Assembly (NCBI GenBank): GCA_905182935.1
Contig: CAJJDL010000066.1
Coordinates: forward strand, 1-6,493
Length of the DNA: 6,493 bases
Direction of reading: 5' to 3'
DNA from: an uncultured Nitrospinaceae bacterium
Lineage (GTDB): Bacteria > Nitrospinota > Nitrospinia > Nitrospinales > VA-1
The notes under the pieces were generated by a model. It was not told the DNA's origin and did not search any database. It saw only the letters and a program-made list of their open reading frames with translations. Of the stretch, positions 1-5,375 are shown one piece after another (the stretch's first letter is position 1; each line of letters begins with the position of its first letter). The position numbers and the translations under genes are program-made.

Positions 1-200
1 TTCCATTTGGGTTCGTAACGGTTTATTCTAGTTCATTAATTAGTTTCAAATCAAAATATTAGCGTAATTTGCTTAATATAAAAAACCAATTTCATAGTTG
101 TTTGTATAGAGGGCTAAAGTCTGCCCATGAAAATTATTATAAATTAGATTAGGTAGTAATGATTAAGTATATGTTTTTATTAATATAATTATTATTTAAT
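1..200. other. Non-coding stretch downstream of the dppF-like gene, nothing assigned
   Basis: No credible coding region, tRNA or rRNA is visible here. The sequence is very AT-rich. The only structured element I see is a short inverted repeat, GGGC at 111-114 and GCCC at 123-126, with an 8-nt loop. It is not followed directly by a T-run on the minus strand, so it is not a convincing terminator for the ATPase genes. A minus-strand ATG at 4-6 has no Shine-Dalgarno and only two codons inside the window. Confidence 0.4.
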
Positions 201-1166
201 CTAACTGTATAAATGGCAATTTACTGAATGTTGATCTTCTAAATGTGTGGTTATGGGTTGCTCCACTCTGCAACGATTAGTGGCTTCTGGGCAGCGTGGA
301 TGAAAATGACAACCGCTTGGTGGATTTAATGGAGATGGCACATCACCAAGCAATGGGATAATACTTCTCGATTTGCTAGGGTTTATTGTAGGTTTCGCAG
401 CTAATAATGCTCTAGTATATGGATGTGCTGCGTTCGTGTTTAAAGTTTTTGATTGGGCAATTTCGACTATTTTGCCAAGATACATAACGGCTGTTCTATT
501 GGATAAGTGTTTTACTACATTTAAATCGTGCGAAATGAATAATATTGTTATTTTTTCTGATTCTTGAAGTCCTTGAAGTAGATTAATTATCTGAGCTTGA
601 ATAGACACATCTAATGCAGATACTGGTTCATCGCAAACTAGATAACTAGGATTTAGTGCAAGCGCACGTGCAATACCTATTCGTTGCCTTTGACCTCCTG
701 AAAATTCATGAGGATAACGACTCATAACCGAACTTGGTAACCCCACCTTGTGCATTATTTCTGAAACTTTTACCTTTAAGTTACTTGAAATGGCTAATCC
801 ATGCACAAGCATTGCTTCCCCAATAATTCGTTCCACATTGAAGCGCGGGTTAAGAGAACTAAAGGGATCTTGAAAAATGATCTGCATTTTTGGTCGTAAT
901 GCTCTAAGTTTTGCTTTGCTTATTTTAAAAATGTTATCTCCATCAAAAATAACTTCTCCGGAGGTGGGTTCAATTAGGTTAATTGACATCCGTCCCAAAG
1001 TTGTTTTGCCACAACCAGACTCACCGACTAAACCGAGGGTTTCTCCTTCTTCGATATCAAGAGAAATATCATCAACAGCCTTTAAATTTTTAGTTTTTTG
1101 TGAAAAAAAGCCGTCATTTATTGGATAATATTTTTTAAGGGAACGGATTCTTACTAAGGGCGTCAT
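201..1166 (-). CDS. dppF: Oligopeptide/dipeptide ABC transporter ATP-binding protein, DppF/OppF type
   Basis: Cytoplasmic ATPase subunit that hydrolyses ATP to drive import through an Opp/Dpp-type (PepT family) ABC importer, working as a heterodimer with the DppD-like partner encoded just upstream. The full set of ABC motifs is present: Walker A GESGCGKTT at residues 48-56, Q-loop Gln99 in the IIFQDPFSSLNP segment, signature FSGGQ at 155-159, Walker B YLVCDE at 175-180, SALD D-loop at 183-186 and switch His213. The C-terminal oligo-HPY region begins at HPYTRALL (about 249) and contains Cys286, Cys292, Cys299 and Cys317, the spacing associated with a [4Fe-4S] cluster in Dpp-type ATPases. At 321 residues it is full length for the family. 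The ATG at 1166 overlaps the stop of the upstream gene and has its own Shine-Dalgarno. The dpp symbol is the usual family label; sequence alone does not separate peptide, glutathione or nickel specificity. Confidence 0.93.
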   Translation of the reverse strand: MTPLVRIRSLKKYYPINDGFFSQKTKNLKAVDDISLDIEEGETLGLVGESGCGKTTLGRMSINLIEPTSGEVIFDGDNIFKISKAKLRALRPKMQIIFQDPFSSLNPRFNVERIIGEAMLVHGLAISSNLKVKVSEIMHKVGLPSSVMSRYPHEFSGGQRQRIGIARALALNPSYLVCDEPVSALDVSIQAQIINLLQGLQESEKITILFISHDLNVVKHLSNRTAVMYLGKIVEIAQSKTLNTNAAHPYTRALLAAKPTINPSKSRSIIPLLGDVPSPLNPPSGCHFHPRCPEATNRCRVEQPITTHLEDQHSVNCHLYS

Positions 1167-2161
1167 TAATGTTCCTCTACTGAATCATCATAAAGCCAGC
1201 ATGCAATTTGATGTTCAGTATTGTTAGTTAAATTTATCATCTGAGGTTGTTTTTGGCATCGAGGCATATTTTCATCACACCTCGGATGAAACGCGCATCC
1301 TTGTGGAAGATTACCTGAGTGAGGCGCGGACCCTTTAATAGGCTCTAGTTTAGACCCATCGTTATCATCCTTTGGGATTGAATTTAAAAGCCCTCGTGTG
1401 TATGGATGCATAGGGTTTGTAAATATATTTTCTACGGTTGCTTCCTCAACAATTTTTCCTGCATACATGACCGCAACTCTGTCAGCAAATTGAGCAACGA
1501 TGCCAAGGTTGTGAGTTATTAATAGGATAGCCATCTCGGTTTCTTTGCTTATGGTAGATAGAAGGTTAAGTATTTGTGCCTGAATAGTGGTATCAAGGGC
1601 GGTAGTTGGTTCATCAGCTATTAATAAAGAAGGACTACAAGCAATTGCCATTGCTATCATAATTCTTTGCTTCATGCCCCCAGATAATTCATGTGGGTAT
1701 TGATCAATTCTAATTTCAGGGGAGGGGATAGAGACTTTTTTTAGTAGATCAATAGTTTGATTGCGAGCCTCTTTTGATGTGATTTTTTGGTGTTGAATTA
1801 TGGCTTCACTAATCTGATCTCCGACCGTAAAAATTGGGTTAAGAGACGTCATCGGTTCCTGAAAAATCATACTGATATCATTACCACGTATTTTTTGCAT
1901 TTCATTTTCTGAAAGATCTAGTAAATTAACTTTGTTGAATTTAATTTGGCCTGAATCATGATGGCCGGGAGGCATTGTAATTAACCTGAGAATGCTCAAT
2001 GCTGTAACTGATTTACCGCAACCCGATTCCCCAACAATAGCTAGGGTCTTCCCTTGGTGTATTTGGAGGTTGACACCACGCACGGCTCTAATGACTGCGT
2101 CATCAGTATGAAAACTGGTATTTAGATTCTCGATACTAAGAAGTGGTGAGATTGATGGCAT
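1166..2161 (-). CDS. dppD: Oligopeptide/dipeptide ABC transporter ATP-binding protein, DppD/OppD type
   Basis: Partner ATPase of a Dpp/Opp-type importer, acting on the cytoplasmic face of the membrane. The motifs are intact: Walker A GESGCGKS at residues 44-51, Q-loop Gln101 in [12 protein letters not shown], signature LSGGM at 159-163 followed by KQR, Walker B LLIADE at 179-184, TALD at 187-190 and switch His217. LSGGM with MIAMAIA is typical of DppD rather than DppF. The C-terminal HPY region (about 252 onward) holds Cys289, Cys295, Cys302 and Cys321, the [4Fe-4S]-type cysteine set. Length, 331 residues, is normal. The ATG at 2161 is the only start available: codons upstream contain no start before an in-frame TAA at 2209-2207. 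The Shine-Dalgarno is weak. A 66-bp gap with no clear terminator separates it from the PpiC-rhodanese gene upstream, so read-through is plausible. Permease and substrate-binding genes, normally adjacent, are absent. Confidence 0.93.
   Translation of the reverse strand: MPSISPLLSIENLNTSFHTDDAVIRAVRGVNLQIHQGKTLAIVGESGCGKSVTALSILRLITMPPGHHDSGQIKFNKVNLLDLSENEMQKIRGNDISMIFQEPMTSLNPIFTVGDQISEAIIQHQKITSKEARNQTIDLLKKVSIPSPEIRIDQYPHELSGGMKQRIMIAMAIACSPSLLIADEPTTALDTTIQAQILNLLSTISKETEMAILLITHNLGIVAQFADRVAVMYAGKIVEEATVENIFTNPMHPYTRGLLNSIPKDDNDGSKLEPIKGSAPHSGNLPQGCAFHPRCDENMPRCQKQPQMINLTNNTEHQIACWLYDDSVEEH
1172..1178 (-). promoter_or_regulatory. Shine-Dalgarno of the dppF-like gene inside the dppD-like coding end
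   Basis: On the minus strand this reads AGAGGAA, five nucleotides before the ATG at 1166-1164. It lies within the last codons of the dppD-like gene, whose TAA stop shares a base with the ATG (TAATG). This supports the chosen start and indicates translational coupling, which would keep the two ATPase subunits near equal amounts. Confidence 0.75.
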
Positions 2162-2227
2162 CTTGAATCCGGGACAGGAATCCCATTTTAGAGATTTTTG
2201 GGTATTTTAAGTATCGAATTATATATT

Positions 2228-2950
2228 TCAGTGGTCATGGTCATGGTCATGGTCATCGCTTTGAACGTTATCTGACCCTTCTTCAAAAATATCTTCGTAT
2301 CGATACCCATCATCTTCATCAATTTCATACTTAGCCAAAGATGGGTCGATTCGATCAGTCCACGCATCAATTCCACCCTCAAGGCACTTTGAAGAAGAAA
2401 ATCCCTGCTGGTGTAGCCATTTAACAAAGCTGGGGCTTCGTTCCTGTTTCCAATCGATAAGAATAAGCTCTCGATCTTTTTTAAGAGTTGACAGTATTGA
2501 CTCGCTATTATCTCTGGTTATTAGTTGTGCCCCTTCAATACGAGCAATATCCCATTCCCAACTTTCTCTCATATCAAGAAGAGTTAGGTTGGATCCGCCA
2601 GCATCAAGGCGTGTATTTAGTTCCTCTGGTGTAATGATAGAAAGGTTGACTCCTTGGGGTTCCAACGTTTCGGCTTTAACTTCAGTGATTTTCAAAATAT
2701 GATATCCATATTCAGAATGGACAGGGCCGATAATTTTATCAGTTTCGTCTATAGTTATTTTTTGACCCATTAGTGATAAGGCTGCTTCTTCCGGCATCCA
2801 ACCGAGATCGCCACCTTGCTGTTTAGATGGGCACGTGCTATATTTTTCAACGACCTCGTTAAACGGCATGTCTGCATCGATAGCTTTTTTGGCGGCGACA
2901 GCGTCATCTATTGAGTGAGTGAATACTTGGCTTGCTCGAATTTGTACCAT
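2228..2950 (-). CDS. PpiC/parvulin-rhodanese fusion protein with degenerate rhodanese site and His-Asp tail
   Basis: A 240-residue protein with no signal peptide, so probably cytoplasmic. Residues about 3-93 are a parvulin-type peptidyl-prolyl isomerase domain: TCPSKQQGGDLGW at 39-51 and GPVHSEYGYHILK at 75-87 are family hallmarks, with Cys40 and His84 at the usual active-site places; the first active-site His of the ASHIL-type motif is Gln8. Residues about 104-200 are a rhodanese domain: LLDMRESWEW at 124-133 and CLEGGIDAW at 189-197 match. The catalytic loop reads D166-W-K-Q-E-R-S where C-x4-R-S is expected, so the sulfur-carrying Cys is Asp and sulfurtransferase activity is unlikely. An acidic stretch (about 209-233) leads into a DHDHDHDH end, a likely divalent-metal ligand. 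The parvulin-rhodanese combination is also known in plant plastids (STR12-like) and some bacteria. Start is fixed by a GGAGG site and an in-frame TAA two codons upstream. A chaperone, scaffold or metal-binding role is inference. Confidence 0.85.
   Translation of the reverse strand: MVQIRASQVFTHSIDDAVAAKKAIDADMPFNEVVEKYSTCPSKQQGGDLGWMPEEAALSLMGQKITIDETDKIIGPVHSEYGYHILKITEVKAETLEPQGVNLSIITPEELNTRLDAGGSNLTLLDMRESWEWDIARIEGAQLITRDNSESILSTLKKDRELILIDWKQERSPSFVKWLHQQGFSSSKCLEGGIDAWTDRIDPSLAKYEIDEDDGYRYEDIFEEGSDNVQSDDHDHDHDH
2231..2254 (-). repeat. Tandem hexanucleotide repeat encoding the His-Asp C-terminal tail
   Basis: On the minus strand this is three GACCAT units followed by one GACCAC, immediately before the TGA stop at 2230-2228. 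Each unit encodes Asp-His, giving four alternating pairs at the extreme C-terminus. A 6-nt unit keeps the frame whenever copies are gained or lost, so tail length could vary by slippage without breaking the gene. Alternating His and Asp is chemically suited to binding Zn, Ni, Co or Cu; which metal, if any, cannot be read from sequence. Confidence 0.85.
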
Positions 2951-2958
2951 TGGTTAAA

Positions 2959-2963
2959 CCTCC
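2959..2963 (-). promoter_or_regulatory. Strong Shine-Dalgarno of the PpiC-rhodanese gene
   Basis: GGAGG on the minus strand, eight nucleotides before the ATG at 2950. It fixes the start together with the in-frame TAA at 2956-2954. It is the best ribosome-binding site in the window and suggests efficient translation. Confidence 0.8.
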
Positions 2964-2988
2964 ATAATACTTATAATTAATCTTTTAC

Positions 2989-3017
2989 ATCATAATGTTC
3001 TAATTGCTACATGTCAA
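2989..3017 (-). promoter_or_regulatory. Sigma-70-type promoter of the PpiC-rhodanese gene
   Basis: Read on the minus strand, a perfect -35 TTGACA (3017-3012) and a -10 TATGAT (2994-2989, five of six matches) are separated by exactly 17 nt. Transcription would begin near 2982, leaving a leader of about 30 nt that contains the GGAGG ribosome-binding site. The position in the divergent region and the near-consensus match make this the only well-supported promoter seen. It may also drive the two ATPase genes by read-through, since no terminator is evident after the fusion gene. Confidence 0.7.
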
Positions 3018-3117
3018 AATGTTGGTTCACTTAATAATAAGTTTTTATATGGCAAGTGATTTAATCTAGACCTAACATTTTATTTAAAATAATCATTTAA
3101 ATTAATAATATTAAAAC

Positions 3118-4062
3118 ATGTCATCTCCATCTTCTTTAAAGGCAGTGCTAGCGGCACTTATTGGAAACAGCTTGATTGCTGTGACTAAGTTTTTTGCTGC
3201 TTTCTATACTGGTAGCTCAGCTATGTTTAGTGAAGCTGTTCACTCCTGTGTGGATAGCGGAAACCAGTTATTACTACTTTATGGTATTAAAAGATCCCAA
3301 AAACCTGCCGACAAATCACATCCTTTTGGTTATGGTAAGGAATTATATTTTTGGAGATTTGTTGTTGCGGTCATGATTTTTGGGCTTGGTTCTGGCATTT
3401 CTTTTTATGAAGGATTTCACAAATTATCTAACCCTGAACCCATAACAAACGCATTTGTGAATTACATTGTTTTAGGATTTGCTGTTATTTTTGAATCTTG
3501 GACTTGCTGGGTTGCTGCAACTGAATTTAAAAAATCAAAGGGTAGTTTTGGGTGGTTACAGGCAATCCACAGAAGTAAAGACCCCGCACTTTTCACAGTC
3601 TTATTCGAAGATACCGCGGCTTTACTTGGCCTCTTAGTTGCCTTAGTTGCTCTTGCGTTAAGTGAAATTTATGCTCTACCAATTCTTGATGCAGTGGCTT
3701 CTATAATTATTTCATTTATTCTTGCTATCACTGCAATCTTTTTGGCTTTTGAATGTAAGGGGTTATTGACTGGTGAAAGCGCTAGTGATGAAGTCCTTGA
3801 AGGAATAAATAATATTATTGGCGAGAGTTTAGGAATTTATCATGTTAATGAAGTTTTAACCCTTCATTTGGGCCCAAACGATGTGTTACTTAATATTAGT
3901 TTGGATTTTGCAGATAATTTGTCCTCAAGCGAAGTAGAAGAATCTATCTCAAACCTTGAGTCAAAAATAAAGACAATGTTTCCTGACATTCGTCGCGTGT
4001 TTATAGAAGCTCAAAGTTGGGGGGCTCATCGGATTGAGTCAACTAGGCAAAAAAATAATTAA
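3118..4062 (+). CDS. Cation diffusion facilitator (CDF) family exporter, ZnT9-like subgroup
   Basis: Inner-membrane proton-coupled exporter of divalent metal ions (Zn, Fe, Mn or Co in the family). The 314 residues show six membrane segments, at roughly 8-28, 34-56, 80-100, 113-135, 158-180 and 188-212, then a cytoplasmic C-terminal domain of about 80 residues typical of CDF proteins. Helix 2 carries H42-S-C-V-D46, matching the HxxxD/DxxxD metal site. HPFGYGKELYFW at 68-79 is a CDF hallmark after helix 2. Helix 5 reads FEDTAALLG at 163-171: Asp165 fits the conserved Asp, but the usual His four residues earlier is Val161, with Glu164 adjacent, as I recall for the SLC30A9/ZnT9 group. DAVAS at 191-195 in helix 6 and LLTGES are also typical. 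The start is the only one possible upstream of helix 1, because an in-frame TAA lies at 3112-3114. No Shine-Dalgarno precedes it. It is divergent from the His-Asp-tailed fusion gene. Metal specificity is not resolved. Confidence 0.9.
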   Translation: MSSPSSLKAVLAALIGNSLIAVTKFFAAFYTGSSAMFSEAVHSCVDSGNQLLLLYGIKRSQKPADKSHPFGYGKELYFWRFVVAVMIFGLGSGISFYEGFHKLSNPEPITNAFVNYIVLGFAVIFESWTCWVAATEFKKSKGSFGWLQAIHRSKDPALFTVLFEDTAALLGLLVALVALALSEIYALPILDAVASIIISFILAITAIFLAFECKGLLTGESASDEVLEGINNIIGESLGIYHVNEVLTLHLGPNDVLLNISLDFADNLSSSEVEESISNLESKIKTMFPDIRRVFIEAQSWGAHRIESTRQKNN

Positions 4063-4139
4063 TATGCTAATAGATGCTTTTTTTAATGTATTTAATCACC
4101 ATAAGCCGTCCTTAGATATAAATTTTATATTTTGTTGTA

Positions 4140-5330
4140 TTAACTGTTAATCCATGATTCTTTAAGAATTTTCCAGTGACCACCACTTTTAATCCATATA
4201 AGTTCTTTTACCCCAACATCCGAATATTTATCTGATTTAAATAGTTGAGTAAAGTTTAGTTTAATTTTATTTAAACTTTCACTTATTTTTACATTAGATG
4301 CCTCTATGGATAGATTGTTATTTTCTTCCAGTGCTCTTTTTCTTGAATCTTGCCACTTAGCGAGGTCGTGCTTAGAGTCTTTGAATTGATCTGAATAAAA
4401 TGATAAGTATGTATTAACATCCTGCTTTGCCCAGGCTTTAAGCCACTCTGATAGCTCTCCATTAATAAATTTTGTAGGTTTAATACTAGAGTTTTTTGTA
4501 ATTTTTTTGCCTTGTACCCATGTTTCTTTAACAATTTTCCAGTCGTTTTTATTTTTTTCTAAGACGAGTACTTTTACACCGGTATCTGAATGTTTATTAG
4601 AACTGTAGTCTTGAATAAATGTTAACTCTATAAAGTTTTTATTTTTTTGAGATTGAATGCTATGGAGATTTATTGAGATATGTTTATTTTTCCCGACAAG
4701 TGCATTCTTTCTAGATGCTTTCCAGTCTTTATGGTTACTTTTATCACCTTTGAAATTGTTTGAATAAAATGATAGGTATTTATTTATGTTCTGTGTTTTC
4801 CAAGCTTTAACCCAATTGTTAATAAATAAAGATGCAATGGTTGGAACGCTGGTTTTGGATGAATTTGCAATACTAACATTGCTGATTGCCAAACTATCAG
4901 ATTGTGCTTTTCTCTGAGATGCAAGAGACTTTTTATGCTTAGCTTTAGATGTTTTTACCTTGTTTATTTTTTTGTATGAAGAATCTGAAAATTGATTAAA
5001 ACATTCAGTATTATTTTTTCCCTTATTTACTTTTGAGCAATCAAAACCAAAGCCATTAGAATTAAAACTAGTTTTATTTTTTGATTTTAATTGTGGCGGT
5101 TTATCTTTCGAAAATGAGTTTAGGCCGGGTAATCTTATGTTTTTACCCATGTTATTCTCATCCAAAAAAGCACTTAGTGGCTTTAATTTTAAACCAGGTT
5201 TATTTAATCTTACTTCTTCATAAACTACTGGCGAAAATGCTCCAACTGTTACGATAACTCCAGTGGCCGCACACGAAGTCAGAAAACCACACGCAACAAT
5301 CAAGCTTATAAAAGTAATATTATTTTTCAT
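4140..5330 (-). CDS. Predicted outer-membrane lipoprotein with two tandem Cds6-C-like (NTF2-like) domains
   Basis: Residues 1-19 form a type II signal peptide (basic start, hydrophobic ISLIVACGFL) ending in lipobox LTSC, so Cys20 is the lipidated first residue of the mature protein; Ala at +2 fits outer-membrane sorting. Residues 21-60 are unassigned. Cys98 and Cys110 could form a disulfide, and residues 117-145 are a Lys-rich linker. Two related domains follow, about 165-275 and 290-396. Both show W-x-K-A-W, YLSFYS, an F then W and SRK-x-AL, and a final D/H-W-K-I-x-K-E-[TS]-W. This pattern resembles the C-terminal domain of Cds6-family L,D-transpeptidases, an NTF2-like fold; no YkuD catalytic domain is present. 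A GGGGA site precedes the ATG at 5330. The gene lies 45 bp downstream of a gene bearing the same domain and is probably cotranscribed with it. The function is unknown; binding of peptidoglycan or another envelope partner is inference. Confidence 0.75.
   Translation of the reverse strand: MKNNITFISLIVACGFLTSCAATGVIVTVGAFSPVVYEEVRLNKPGLKLKPLSAFLDENNMGKNIRLPGLNSFSKDKPPQLKSKNKTSFNSNGFGFDCSKVNKGKNNTECFNQFSDSSYKKINKVKTSKAKHKKSLASQRKAQSDSLAISNVSIANSSKTSVPTIASLFINNWVKAWKTQNINKYLSFYSNNFKGDKSNHKDWKASRKNALVGKNKHISINLHSIQSQKNKNFIELTFIQDYSSNKHSDTGVKVLVLEKNKNDWKIVKETWVQGKKITKNSSIKPTKFINGELSEWLKAWAKQDVNTYLSFYSDQFKDSKHDLAKWQDSRKRALEENNNLSIEASNVKISESLNKIKLNFTQLFKSDKYSDVGVKELIWIKSGGHWKILKESWINS
4143..4838 (-). 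repeat. Tandem duplication of a Cds6-C-like domain within the lipoprotein gene
   Basis: Two copies lie at about 4506-4838 (first in the protein) and 4143-4463 (second). Conserved blocks recur at matching offsets of roughly 366 bp, such as the block encoding YLSFYS near 4391-4408 and 4757-4774 and the block encoding W-K-I-x-K-E near 4150-4175 and 4516-4541. A third, more distant copy is at about 5406-5723 in the neighbouring gene. Similarity visible in the DNA as well as in the protein points to duplication inside this locus. Confidence 0.75.
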
Positions 5331-5375
5331 TATGGTCCCCAGTAAGTTTAATTTTTTGGTAATATTATCATGTTT

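Noticed and set aside
1..30. GGGTTCG near the left edge as the T-arm of a tRNA.
   Set aside because: The flanking bases do not form a 5-bp T-stem and no acceptor or anticodon arm fits.
877..1128. Plus-strand open frame opposite the dppF-like gene.
   Set aside because: It is the antisense shadow of a fully motif-supported ATPase gene. The same holds for plus-strand frames at 373-567 and 5767-5970, and for the alternative frames at 2188-2427, 3194-3376 and 4304-4534.
2174..2187. GGGA/TCCC hairpin just before the dppD-like start as a translation-control element or terminator.
   Set aside because: The stem is only four pairs, there is no T-run and no clear ribosome-binding site is masked by it.
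2218..2223. Perfect -10 box TATAAT on the minus strand upstream of the dppD-like gene, as a separate promoter for the ATPase pair.
   Set aside because: No acceptable -35 lies 16-18 nt upstream (the region is the Asp-His repeat) and there is no TGn extension. It remains a weak possibility only.
3022..3051. TTGGTT and TATATG with an 18-nt spacer as a plus-strand promoter for the CDF gene.
   Set aside because: The match is three of six and four of six, too poor to call in AT-rich DNA.
3077..3102. AT-rich inverted repeats (ATTTTA-TT-TAAAAT and ATTTAAAT) in the divergent region as a Fur/Zur-like operator.
   Set aside because: They match no operator consensus I know and the base composition makes them likely by chance.
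4116..4130. AT-only inverted repeat (ATATAAA/TTTATAT) between the convergent CDF and lipoprotein genes, as a bidirectional terminator.
   Set aside because: The stem has no GC pairs and almost no loop, and neither strand shows a proper T-run after it. Such palindromes are expected by chance in sequence this AT-rich.
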